A DNA stretch of 60,918 bases, taken from assembly GCA_017557525.1 (NCBI GenBank), contig JAFYYN010000135.1, forward strand, positions 1 through 60,918, in the 5' to 3' direction. The DNA comes from Lachnospiraceae bacterium. Lineage in GTDB: Bacteria > Bacillota > Clostridia > Lachnospirales > Lachnospiraceae. Shown here one piece after another: positions 44,458 to 52,992 of the stretch. The translations under genes and the position numbers were made by a program. Under the pieces are notes generated by a model. It did not search any database. It saw only the letters and a program-made list of their open reading frames with translations, and was not told the DNA's origin. How positions within the stretch are numbered: position 1 is the first letter of the stretch; every line of letters starts with the position of its first letter.

Positions 44458-47400
44458 ATGAATGAAATAATTCTTGAATTATCGGCATTATTTATAGCTC
44501 TTTTCTGTCTGATTGACTGTTTGAAAAAGAGAAAAGCCTTATATCTGCCGATACCTGCCGGATGGGATAAAAAATTAAAGGATCAGCATTTTTCTTACCT
44601 GGTCCTTCTTGTCACGCTTATGATCTCTGCAGTATCATCCTGCTTTGAGGTTTTACTGGAGAATTATTTTAGCTTAAGCAGTCCAATCTTCCTAAACATT
44701 TTAAACGAGATCTATTTTGTTTTTCATCAGATTATTTCATTTGCATTTACTTTATACATTCTTAATATGACCAATGTCGGTAAGGAAAAGGGAAAAAGAT
44801 TTTTCTGCCTGTTTCTTACACCGTTTTTTATTGGTGAGATACTTGTATTCATTAACCCGGTTACAAATACATTATTTTATATAGACAAGGAAATGAACTA
44901 TACCAGGGGCAGCTTTTTATGGGTGCTTTATGCGATTGCGGCCTTTTATGTCCTGATAGGTATAGTATTTTTCGTTAAATACAGAAAAAGACTTTCAAAA
45001 ATGGACCGCTCGGCAACGCTGATCCTGATCTCCATTGCCATAATGGGTATCATCATACAGGCAATCTGGTCCATACCGGTTGAGCTTTTCTTTGAGGCAA
45101 TCGGATTCTTGGGCTTTATGTTGCTCTTGGAGGATAAGGGCGGAGAAAAGGTTACAAAGACCGGCGGCAGGATCAATAAGAGCTTTATTGTTGTAATCTC
45201 ACTGATATTTATTACTGTAATCACAATAAACATAAATCTTATCTTTCATGCGGGCACGGATCAGACCGGCAGGATAGGCACCATACAGCTTGATAATATC
45301 AAGGGAAATCTCCAGCAGACAATTTCAGATGCAGAGGGAAATCTGCTCAGATTTTCGCTTGGTATGGAACAGCTTGCCGATAAAAATGATCTTGAAGAAT
45401 TAGAAATATATATAAAACAGCAGAAGACCTATAATCATGACCTTACAAGCGGTAACTGCTTTAACGTATATGCGGCTTCAGCTGACTGGACAATTATCCC
45501 TGATTTTGATATGCCCGATGAATATCATGCCGTAGAGCGTGTATGGTATATCGGTGCTAAAAATATGAACGGGGATATCTATATTTCTGAGCCTTACATA
45601 GATGCAGCTACGGGAGATCTTTGCTTTACCCTTTCAAATATGCTGTCGGACGGTAATATTGTTACTGCTATGGACTACTCATTCTCCAAGGTACAGGATA
45701 CTATCGGCATGATGAGCGAGTATGAAGACCAGACTGCGCTAATTGTCACAAAAGAGGGTACTATCATTGGAAGTACCGATACTGATCTGCACGGACAAAA
45801 GCTTTCGGATGCATTGCCGGAGTTTAATGAGATATTTGAAAGAGTAAAGGCTTCTAAGGAGCATGGCAGTTTCACTACAACCGTGAGTGGCAAGGACAGG
45901 ATTATTTTCAGTAATGAAACCAGTAACGGCTGGCAAATGATACTGATAGTAGATCATGATACCTTCTATGCTGATATCTACAGGCAGATGATCATGCTTG
46001 GAGCTGTGGATATCCTTATGGTTGCGGTTATCATTGTTTTCTACATGGTGAGCCTTAACAACCAGGAAAAGGCTGAAGAGTCACTGGCTAAAACGGAAAG
46101 CTTTATTTCGGGCTTTTCTGAGGACTTCATGAGCCCTGTAAACAATATCGTTAAAACAAGTGAGATTATGCTGAGGGATGAGGAGACAGACCCGGCTAAT
46201 TCCCTGCGAGATATCCGGGAATCAGGTATCCGTCTTAAAGAGATGATGAATGACCTGTTTTCTTACTCCGGTATACTAAAGAGCGAAGCAGAGGCAAAGA
46301 ATAGTAAGAATAAAACAACAGAAAACAAGGGATCTTTCTCAAGCAGGTATATAAGAAACGGTATCATAGGAATACTTGCATTTACACTTATCGCAGGTCT
46401 TGTACTCTGTCTTGTAACCTCTAAAAGATGGGGCGATACCCGTATAAGTAAAGAAGCTGATAAATATAACAGCGAGGTTACGCAGTGGATGCTGCAGCAT
46501 CAGAGTATCCTGAGGATGTTCTCTGATGTAATTGCTGCTGATCCTACGGTGCTTGATGATTATGATGCCGGAGTAAAGTGGCTGAATGATATAGGTCAGA
46601 ATTACCCCGAAATGTCTGCCTGCTATCTCGCTAACCCCTACAGGGAGCATGCAGTTACAATGAATAACGGCTGGGTACCCGAGCCTGATTACAGAGTAGA
46701 ACAGAGATCCTGGTATCTTGAAACTGAGCGTTCGGGAAACGGATACAGCATTTCTGCGCCTTATTATGATGCTCAGACAGGTCTTTACTGTATAACATTC
46801 TCAAGAATCGTATATTCCAAGGAAGGAGAGTTCTTAGGAATATTCGCCATAGACTGTTATGTTGACAAGCTGATCAAGGTGCTTGATGACAGTTATACCA
46901 AAGATGGATATGCATTCCTTATAGATCCTGACGGCAATATTATCAATCATCCCAATAAGGATTACGAGATGAGTGCCGAGTCCTGCACCAATATTGAGGA
47001 TACGATGTATGCATCGGCATTCCACGAGGGCGGCGTATTTGCTCTTAAAGACTATGACGGAAGTTATGTTTCCTGTTATTCTGAAAAGAGTGATATGTCA
47101 GGATTTACCGTTTTAGTAGTTCAGAAATGGTGGAGTATTTACGGGTCAGTACTGATAATGGGTATTATTTTCCTTGTGATGCTGATAGCCGGTGTCATTG
47201 CTGTCGTAGCAATGATCAACAGATTTATCAGATGGCAGGAGGACACGAATAATCGTCTTGTTGAGGCTGCTGATGCTGCAGTTTCAGCAGGAAAGGCTAA
47301 ATCAAGATTCTTAGCACAGATGTCTCATGAGATCAGAACGCCTATCAATGCGGTGTTAGGTATGAATGAGATGATCTTAAGAGAATCAAACGATGATTCA

Positions 47401-49086
47401 ATTAAGGAATATGCTGTAAATATCCAGTCATCCGGTCGAAATCTGTTAAGCCTTATTAACTCCATACTTGATTTCTCAAAGATCGAGGAAGGAAAGATGG
47501 AGATCATACCTGTTAAATACTATACTTCTGTAATGATAGAGACGCTGATCAACTCTGTATCTCAGAGAGCTGAGGACAAGGGACTGATCTTTGAAACACA
47601 TATCGATGAGAATCTGCCTTCAGGACTTTACGGAGACGATGTGCGTGTAGCCCAGGTAGTCATAAACCTGCTCACCAATGCGGTTAAGTACACAAATAAG
47701 GGCAGGGTTGAGCTTTACATTTCCGGTGAAAGAAAGGATAAGACCCTGGCTCTCAGTGTAAAGGTAAAGGATACCGGTATCGGAATCAAGCAGGAAGACC
47801 TTGGAAAGATGTTTGAGTCATTTACAAGACTTGAAGAAACCAGGAACAGGACTGTTGAGGGTACCGGACTTGGCATGTCAATCGTTATCAGACTGTTGGA
47901 GATGATGGGCTCAAAGCTTGAGGTTGAGAGCGAATACGGCAAGGGTTCGGAGTTCTCATTTACGGTTGACCAGATGATAACGGATCCTACGCCTTTAGGT
48001 AACTTTAAGCAAAAGGCTAAGGCTGAGGTGGAAAATACCGAGGAAACAAAGTATTTATATGCACCCGATGCTAAGATACTTGTTGTCGATGACAATGAGA
48101 TGAACCTTAAGGTTATGAAGAACCTGCTTAAGCTTAACGGTATCAAGCCTGATATGGTTGATTCCGGTGAGGCTGCATTGGAGAAGATGTGTGTCAACAA
48201 GTATGATATTATCCTGCTTGATCATATGATGCCAAGGATGGACGGTATCGAAACACTTAATCAGGCTAAGATCAACAATTTCATATTTGAAGATACCACA
48301 GTGATCGCACTTACTGCAAATGCCGTAGTAGGAGCAAGGGAAACATATCTTAATGCAGGATTTGATGATTATCTCTCAAAGCCTGTAGAGGTAAAGAGCC
48401 TAGAGTCTGCTCTTGAGAAATATCTGCCCGGAGAAATGATCTCATATAAGACAAAGGAAGAGATTAAGATCTCAGAGGCTGAAAGAGAAGCAGAAGCAAA
48501 GAGGATAGCTGAAAGAGCCGTAATAGACGGTAAGGCTGAGGAAAGAAGAAAGGATGACCGCAGACAGCTTGACGACCGCAGGCACGAAGTCCGCAGAAAG
48601 GGCGACAGGCGAAAGAGTGGAGATTATGCGGGAGATGAAAGTCATGTTACCGATGATGATCTTGAAATCCTGGAGTTTTATCCTGAAAATGAAGAGGGTA
48701 AGGATGCAGAGGTAAGTGTTGTGAACGAAAATGATATTATGAAATATCTAAGTGACAATGGAATAAATACTGTGGATGGAATGACTTACTGCGCGGATGA
48801 TGAGGATTTCTATAAGGAAATCATAAAGGAATACGCCACAACTTCTCCTGACAGGATAAAGGAACTTGAAGATGCCTTTGCAGTTATGGATCTTGATACA
48901 TACGCTATAAAAGTACATGCTTTAAAGAGTGTAGCTAAGACAGTCGGAGATAAACAGATATTTGAAAGAGCTTATGAGCTCGAGATGGCATCTAAAGGAA
49001 AGAAAGCAGATATCGTAAAAGAAAAGCATTCAGACTTGATTGAAAATTATAAAAAGATGGCACAGTTGATTAATAAGGTTTTATGA
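44458..49086 (+). CDS. double-sensor hybrid histidine kinase, 1542 residues
   Basis: A tandem fusion. Residues 1-235 hold about seven membrane spans. A span at about 241-262 and a first dCache-like domain follow (YISEPYIDAATGDLCFTLS), then a span at 510-530 and a broken HisKA: at residue 555 the sequence reads SEDFMSP where the active unit has SHEIRTP, so Glu replaces the His. No ATPase follows; instead come a new span (about 631-650), a second dCache domain (SISAPYYDAQTGLYCITFS), another span and a true HisKA (His957, MSHEIRTPINAVLGMNE). After it are HATPase (NLLTNAVKYT, GTGLGMS), receiver (LLDHMMPRMDG), a DRR-rich basic linker and Hpt (VHALKSVAKTVGD). The C-terminal half resembles the kinase at 8584-11154. 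Start ATG 44458; RBS AAGAGGATGG is far. Confidence 0.9.
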   Translation: MNEIILELSALFIALFCLIDCLKKRKALYLPIPAGWDKKLKDQHFSYLVLLVTLMISAVSSCFEVLLENYFSLSSPIFLNILNEIYFVFHQIISFAFTLYILNMTNVGKEKGKRFFCLFLTPFFIGEILVFINPVTNTLFYIDKEMNYTRGSFLWVLYAIAAFYVLIGIVFFVKYRKRLSKMDRSATLILISIAIMGIIIQAIWSIPVELFFEAIGFLGFMLLLEDKGGEKVTKTGGRINKSFIVVISLIFITVITININLIFHAGTDQTGRIGTIQLDNIKGNLQQTISDAEGNLLRFSLGMEQLADKNDLEELEIYIKQQKTYNHDLTSGNCFNVYAASADWTIIPDFDMPDEYHAVERVWYIGAKNMNGDIYISEPYIDAATGDLCFTLSNMLSDGNIVTAMDYSFSKVQDTIGMMSEYEDQTALIVTKEGTIIGSTDTDLHGQKLSDALPEFNEIFERVKASKEHGSFTTTVSGKDRIIFSNETSNGWQMILIVDHDTFYADIYRQMIMLGAVDILMVAVIIVFYMVSLNNQEKAEESLAKTESFISGFSEDFMSPVNNIVKTSEIMLRDEETDPANSLRDIRESGIRLKEMMNDLFSYSGILKSEAEAKNSKNKTTENKGSFSSRYIRNGIIGILAFTLIAGLVLCLVTSKRWGDTRISKEADKYNSEVTQWMLQHQSILRMFSDVIAADPTVLDDYDAGVKWLNDIGQNYPEMSACYLANPYREHAVTMNNGWVPEPDYRVEQRSWYLETERSGNGYSISAPYYDAQTGLYCITFSRIVYSKEGEFLGIFAIDCYVDKLIKVLDDSYTKDGYAFLIDPDGNIINHPNKDYEMSAESCTNIEDTMYASAFHEGGVFALKDYDGSYVSCYSEKSDMSGFTVLVVQKWWSIYGSVLIMGIIFLVMLIAGVIAVVAMINRFIRWQEDTNNRLVEAADAAVSAGKAKSRFLAQMSHEIRTPINAVLGMNEMILRESNDDSIKEYAVNIQSSGRNLLSLINSILDFSKIEEGKMEIIPVKYYTSVMIETLINSVSQRAEDKGLIFETHIDENLPSGLYGDDVRVAQVVINLLTNAVKYTNKGRVELYISGERKDKTLALSVKVKDTGIGIKQEDLGKMFESFTRLEETRNRTVEGTGLGMSIVIRLLEMMGSKLEVESEYGKGSEFSFTVDQMITDPTPLGNFKQKAKAEVENTEETKYLYAPDAKILVVDDNEMNLKVMKNLLKLNGIKPDMVDSGEAALEKMCVNKYDIILLDHMMPRMDGIETLNQAKINNFIFEDTTVIALTANAVVGARETYLNAGFDDYLSKPVEVKSLESALEKYLPGEMISYKTKEEIKISEAEREAEAKRIAERAVIDGKAEERRKDDRRQLDDRRHEVRRKGDRRKSGDYAGDESHVTDDDLEILEFYPENEEGKDAEVSVVNENDIMKYLSDNGINTVDGMTYCADDEDFYKEIIKEYATTSPDRIKELEDAFAVMDLDTYAIKVHALKSVAKTVGDKQIFERAYELEMASKGKKADIVKEKHSDLIENYKKMAQLINKVL

Positions 49087-49469
49087 AAAATAAAAGGCTG
49101 CTTGGGAACGGGATACTCATTTTTACCGCATTAGTTTGGGGAACGGCGTTTGTTTTTCAGCGTGTGGGCATGGACGATATAGAACCGATCACCTTTAATG
49201 CTGCCAGGATGTTACTTGCGGCAGTGGCGATAGGTACATTGTCTTTTCTGATAAGAAACAAGGAAAAAAGTATCAATCCATCCCGTTCGAAAGAGGAAAT
49301 AAGAAATTACAACAGAAATACTATAATAGGTGGGATATGCTGTGGAATATTTCTTACAGTAGCAGGCGTTTTTCAGCAGGCAGGTCTTGTTTATACCACA
49401 GCCGGAAAAGCCGGTTTCATAACCGCTATGTATATGCTGCTGGTTCCGATTAAGAAGTTGAAGAAATAG
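49083..49469 (+). pseudogene. truncated EamA/DMT transporter gene
   Basis: The 128-residue product starts like a drug/metabolite transporter (LVWGTAFVFQRVGMDDIEPITFNAARMLLAA, then GVFQQAGLVYTTAGKAGFITAMYMLLVPI) but stops at about 40 percent of the usual 290-310 residues. The stop TAG (49467-49469) shares its last base with the first base of a REP-like GTGACAG element, and no more transporter sequence is found downstream. The start overlaps the kinase stop by four bases (ATGA). It looks like an originally coupled gene cut by the element or by a deletion ending there; a working half-transporter is unlikely. Confidence 0.85.
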
Positions 49470-49495
49470 TGACAGCAGAACTGTCCCCTTGTCAC
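49469..49495 (+). repeat. REP-like GTGACAG element, copy B
   Basis: GTGACAGCAGAACTGTCCCCTTGTCAC: ends pair as GTGACA/TGTCAC-like arms around AGAACTGTCCCC, close to copy A. It begins exactly at the stop codon of the cut transporter gene. Confidence 0.7.
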
Positions 49496-49499
49496 CCTT

Positions 49500-49584
49500 A
49501 TTTGCAACTTAATAACGGATTATGATATCCGAATGGTATTTTGTTCTGCAAAACCATTCGGATATTTTTGTGTAAACACTATTG
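49500..49584 (+). repeat. ~84-bp flanking repeat, copy 1
   Basis: Near-identical to 55432-55516. The core is a perfect 12-bp hairpin ATATCCGAATGG/CCATTCGGATAT around TATTTTGTTCTGCAAAA, followed by TTTTGT, so it may also terminate transcription. Both copies begin ATTTGCAA and end near CTATT. The rest of this 271-base spacer is AT-rich with REP copy C at its end. Confidence 0.85.
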
Positions 49585-49670
49585 AAAAAGGTTCTATGGT
49601 TTAATATAATATTTGGTATAAAAATAAGCAGTGACAGTAAAATACTATCATGTAATAGCAGAATAAAAAC

Positions 49671-49725
49671 GTGACAGAAGACGGTTACATTTTATAAATT
49701 GACACGAGAACCTTCCCACTGTCAC
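49671..49725 (+). repeat. REP-like GTGACAG element, copy C
   Basis: GTGACAGAAGACGGTTAC... to CGAGAACCTTCCCACTGTCAC. The two GTGAC/GTCAC ends are kept but the middle is longer than in copies A and B. The end touches the RBS of the radical SAM gene two bases later. A further GTGACAG stands at 49631. Confidence 0.6.
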
Positions 49726-49740
49726 ATGGAGGAACGTATT

Positions 49741-51129
49741 ATGATACCATCAAAAAGAGAGTTAGAGTTTGCTGAGAAGTACTTCAACGAGGTACATCAT
49801 ACCACTATTGATCCTGAGGGACCGGGAGTTGTGAGAATACATCTGATACCGCCGAAGTATGATTCAAAGGATATCGGTGCAAGCATCGCAATAATAAATG
49901 GCCAGGATATAGTACCGGTAAATCTGGCGTGGAGCATATTACTTACAACTTATATAGAAGAAGTAAATCAGTACAGTGGTCATCAGATAACTGATGAGGA
50001 AGCACAGCTGATACTTGACAACACCGCAATTAAGGTTTCAAAGGTATATCCTTTAATAAGGAAGAAAACCTTTAAGAAAGATATTATAAAGATAATGCAG
50101 TCTTTTAAGAAGATAGCATATGGCGAGGAAGTAGACGAGGCTATCGGCTATATGTCGATTGGAGATTATGCCGATAAGATGACTGCACCACACAGGATGG
50201 ACTTAATGGTTTCAGCCATGACAAAGAATGGTACATGGAACTGTAACCAAAAATGCGTGCACTGCTATGCTGCAGGACAGGTTCAGTCATCACAGAAGGA
50301 ACTGTTTACTGATGAATGGAAGCAGATCCTTGATAAGTGCAGGAAACTAAAAATACCTCAGGTAACATTTACCGGTGGAGAGCCCACAATGCGTGAGGAT
50401 CTGATAGAGCTTATCGACTATGCAAAGTGGTTTGTGACAAGACTGAACACTAACGGTCTTAAGCTAACAAAAGAATATTGCCAGGAGCTTAGAAAAGCCT
50501 CCCTGGACAGCATGCAGATAACATTCTATTCTTATAATGAAGAAATACACAACAGACTGGTCGGGGAAGATCGTTTTAGGAATGTCGTAGCAGGTATTGA
50601 AAATGCGGTTGAAGCCGGATTAAATGTGAGCATAAATACACCGCTTTGTACACTGAACAGGGATTATGTTAAATCGCTTGAGTTTTTACATGGAAAAGGA
50701 ATAAAGTATGTTACCTGCTCAGGGTTAATAACTACAGGTAACGCCGCAAAGCAGGCTTCTGAAAACCTACAGCTTACAAATGCTGAGGTGAGGGACATTT
50801 TAAGAGAAGCAGTAAGTTTCTGTTATGCAAATGATATGGAGATTAGTTTTACATCACCCGGGTGGGTGGACGACCAGTTCTGTAAGGAACTTGGTATTTC
50901 AACACCAAATTGTGGAGCATGTCTAAGCAATATGGCGATAACTCCGGGCGGAGATGTGGTACCCTGCCAGAGCTGGCTGTCGGATAAGCCTCTTGGAAAC
51001 ATCCTTAAAGATGAATGGGAGAGTATCTGGGACGGTGAAGTTTGCAAAGAACGCAGAAAGTTTTCATCGCTTATGAGATGTGAGTGCCCGCTAAGGATCC
51101 GCAGAGTTTCCCAAAAGATAAATTGTTAA
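49741..51129 (+). CDS. radical SAM/SPASM enzyme, peptide-modifying type
   Basis: A 462-residue protein. Residues 1-150 form a helical N-terminal domain possibly for target binding. The radical SAM barrel has the cluster motif CNQKCVHC (Cys168, Cys172, Cys175) followed by YAAGQ, then VTFTGGEPTMREDL and TRLNTNGLKLT. The C-terminal SPASM-like part has CGACLSNMAITPGGDVVPCQSWL, then CKERR and CECPLR, which would hold one or two more clusters. Such enzymes modify peptides or proteins (PqqE, AlbA and anaerobic sulfatase-maturase relatives). ATG 49741 with GGAGG at 49728-49732 is chosen; earlier in-frame starts fall inside REP copy C. The next gene encodes a protein with a (Cys-Ala)5 tail, the best candidate target. 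Confidence 0.88.
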   Translation: MIPSKRELEFAEKYFNEVHHTTIDPEGPGVVRIHLIPPKYDSKDIGASIAIINGQDIVPVNLAWSILLTTYIEEVNQYSGHQITDEEAQLILDNTAIKVSKVYPLIRKKTFKKDIIKIMQSFKKIAYGEEVDEAIGYMSIGDYADKMTAPHRMDLMVSAMTKNGTWNCNQKCVHCYAAGQVQSSQKELFTDEWKQILDKCRKLKIPQVTFTGGEPTMREDLIELIDYAKWFVTRLNTNGLKLTKEYCQELRKASLDSMQITFYSYNEEIHNRLVGEDRFRNVVAGIENAVEAGLNVSINTPLCTLNRDYVKSLEFLHGKGIKYVTCSGLITTGNAAKQASENLQLTNAEVRDILREAVSFCYANDMEISFTSPGWVDDQFCKELGISTPNCGACLSNMAITPGGDVVPCQSWLSDKPLGNILKDEWESIWDGEVCKERRKFSSLMRCECPLRIRRVSQKINC

Positions 51130-51164
51130 TGCAATGTTGACATGTTTAATTATTTTAGTAAAAC

Positions 51165-51177
51165 GAAAACGATTTTG
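51165..51177 (+). promoter_or_regulatory. Fur/Zur-like palindromic site before the Cys-Ala tail gene
   Basis: GAAAACGATTTTG contains AAAA-CGA-TTTT; read on the other strand it shares AAAATCGTTTTC with the palindrome upstream of the Fur-family gene (3971-3985). It lies 62 bases before the start codon. Promoter boxes near it are weak (TTGGAA 51176-51181, TACAGT 51200-51205). Confidence 0.4.
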
Positions 51178-51238
51178 GAACATGATCAATAAAAAGGGTA
51201 CAGTAATTTAATGAAATTACACTGGAAAGGATATAATA

Positions 51239-52432
51239 ATGAAAAGAATTGGAAGGATTGCAATTGGTTTTTGCATTGTATTGATACTGGCACTTGTAAG
51301 CCCTTTGTTTACGAGTACCGTACAGGCAAAGGATCTTGATTACATCCATGAATATACAATAACCGCCGATGTACAGAAAGACGGTAAGGTTAAGATGAAA
51401 TACCATATCGAGTGGGAGGTGCTGGATTCCACATCCGAGGGTCCTTTAGAGTGGGTAAAGATAGGAATAGCTAACAAACATGTGGACGGTATTTACGGTC
51501 TTACTAAGAACATCAAGAAGATCAAATATTATTCGGAAGGCGGCAGCTATATCAGGATCGACTTTGACAGAAAGTATAAGGCCGGTGAGATAGTAACCTT
51601 CGAATTTGAGATCCTGCAGGATTATATTTATCAGATGAACATGCTTAAAGAGGGAGAGACAGTGTATGAGTTTACCCCCGGCTGGTTCGATGATATAAAT
51701 GTTGGAAAGCTTACTCTAAAGTGGAATAGGGATAAGATTGAAAGCTACAGTCCTGCCGGAAAGGTTGGAAGCGATGGGTATGTGACATGGGAGACAAAGC
51801 TGAATAAGGGTAATAAGTTTGATGTACAGATTACATATCTCAACAGCGCATTCAATTTCGATGTTAGTAAGTCGGTTGAAAAATCCCAGTCAAGCGAAGC
51901 CTGGATTGTTGTAATCACTTACGGTTTGATATTTGGGTTGAGCATTTTGTTTACAGTAATTTCAACCTATATCAGCAGATATAAAAGTACTGCAAATATG
52001 GCCGGTACAACCAAGAGAAAGGTTAAGAGGACAAAGGTTACATATTATGCACAGTGTCCTTCGTGTGGTGCTCCCAGGATGGAAGGCAAGGAGAACTGCG
52101 AATATTGTGGCAGGAGCATGATCCAAAGCGAAGAGATACTGGAGGACAAGGAATTAAAGACTTTGGATTCAGATATCAAGTCTAATAAAAACAGAGAAGG
52201 ACTTTATCGTTTCGGCTCAACCAATACATATATGAGGGTGCATGTTAGCCATGTATATGTACCTACTCCCGTAAGTACCGGTAGCAGGTATCACGGTGGC
52301 CACGGATGTGCATGCGCATGTGCATGTGCCTGCGCCGGAGGCGGAAGAGCAGGATGTTCGACCAAGGACTTCTATAATACTGGGTTGAAGCTGAGACAAC
52401 TTGAATTGAAGAAAAATTCAAAGAAAGTGTGA
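51239..52432 (+). CDS. membrane protein with zinc ribbon and (Cys-Ala)5 tail
   Basis: A 397-residue protein. A signal peptide (1-30, ending VQAKD) leads to an extracellular beta-rich domain (about 35-215) similar in style to DUF2207. A membrane span lies at about 222-244. Inside the cell come a zinc ribbon (CPSCGAPRMEGKENCEYCGRS) and a loose linker. Then comes the striking tail: Cys357, 359, 361, 363 and 365 alternate with Ala, followed by GGGRAGCS (Cys373) and DFYNTGLKLRQ. The codons are mixed (TGT/TGC, GCA/GCC), so this is not a simple DNA microsatellite. A radical SAM enzyme gene lies 109 bases upstream. The tail may be enzyme-modified or bind metal; both are inference. RBS GGAAAGGAT. Confidence 0.85.
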   Translation: MKRIGRIAIGFCIVLILALVSPLFTSTVQAKDLDYIHEYTITADVQKDGKVKMKYHIEWEVLDSTSEGPLEWVKIGIANKHVDGIYGLTKNIKKIKYYSEGGSYIRIDFDRKYKAGEIVTFEFEILQDYIYQMNMLKEGETVYEFTPGWFDDINVGKLTLKWNRDKIESYSPAGKVGSDGYVTWETKLNKGNKFDVQITYLNSAFNFDVSKSVEKSQSSEAWIVVITYGLIFGLSILFTVISTYISRYKSTANMAGTTKRKVKRTKVTYYAQCPSCGAPRMEGKENCEYCGRSMIQSEEILEDKELKTLDSDIKSNKNREGLYRFGSTNTYMRVHVSHVYVPTPVSTGSRYHGGHGCACACACACAGGGRAGCSTKDFYNTGLKLRQLELKKNSKKV

Positions 52433-52436
52433 TATT

Positions 52437-52486
52437 GGGTGGCTGGGGACGGCTATACATGATAAAAGAACTGTACCCCTGTCACT
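52437..52486 (+). repeat. REP-like element, copy D
   Basis: GGGTGGCTGGGGACGG... AAAGAACTGTACCCCTGTCAC. The right half keeps AGAACTGT-CCCC-TGTCAC of copy B; the left half has drifted. It begins five bases after the stop of the Cys-Ala tail gene and ends just before the next RBS. Confidence 0.5.
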
Positions 52487-52509
52487 TAAGGATTAAGAGG
52501 AGGTTTGCC

Positions 52510-52965
52510 ATGTTTTACAAATGTCCTGAATGTTCAAAAATAGTTGAAAACTACGTTGAAAAATGTCCTGATTGTGGCTACAAGATAAGCCTTTCAGACT
52601 CTGTTTCTGATGCAGGACTTAAGAATATAGAAAATGTAGAAGAGACGGAAGGAAAGTTGGAACTGTATAAAAAAAGAGTAAGAAACGGATATGCTTTTTT
52701 TGCACTTTCTTTTATAGTATTTATTATAATTGGAATAGTGATCCCTATAAAATTTGATATTCCTTTCAAAATTTTTGAACTGATATATGGAATCTCATAT
52801 ATAGTGATCTGTCTTTTTGTATGTATCAAATGCCGTTTTTTCTGCTGTCCGTATTGTGACATCGCATTAAGACCCGGAGGAAGGCATAGAGGAATAGGAT
52901 ATGAAGCAATACACGCCTTATACTGTCCTCATTGCGGGAAAAGGATCAGAGTTTACGAGGATTGA
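52510..52965 (+). CDS. double zinc-ribbon membrane protein
   Basis: A 151-residue protein. An N-terminal zinc ribbon (YKCPECSKIVENYVEKCPDCGYK) is followed by a polar stretch, two close membrane spans (about residues 60-80 and 88-106) and a second ribbon with CCPYCDIALRP and YCPHCGKRIRV. Both ribbons would face the cytoplasm. RBS GAGGAGG (52496-52502) sets the start over the frame open from 52429. I do not recognise the family. With the upstream gene it makes two adjacent Cys-rich membrane proteins next to a radical SAM enzyme, which suggests a metal- or protein-handling role, by context only. Confidence 0.75.
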   Translation: MFYKCPECSKIVENYVEKCPDCGYKISLSDSVSDAGLKNIENVEETEGKLELYKKRVRNGYAFFALSFIVFIIIGIVIPIKFDIPFKIFELIYGISYIVICLFVCIKCRFFCCPYCDIALRPGGRHRGIGYEAIHALYCPHCGKRIRVYED

Positions 52966-52992
52966 TATAAAAAATGGGAGAAGGAGATTGAG

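Noticed and set aside
49699-49740. Earlier start of the radical SAM gene
   Set aside because: The extra residues are translated from REP copy C and lack an RBS; ATG 49741 follows GGAGG at the right distance.
52217-52460. Minus-strand frames opposite the Cys-Ala tail (also rich in Cys/His)
   Set aside because: They mirror the repeated TGTGCA codons of the real gene and have no RBS or support.
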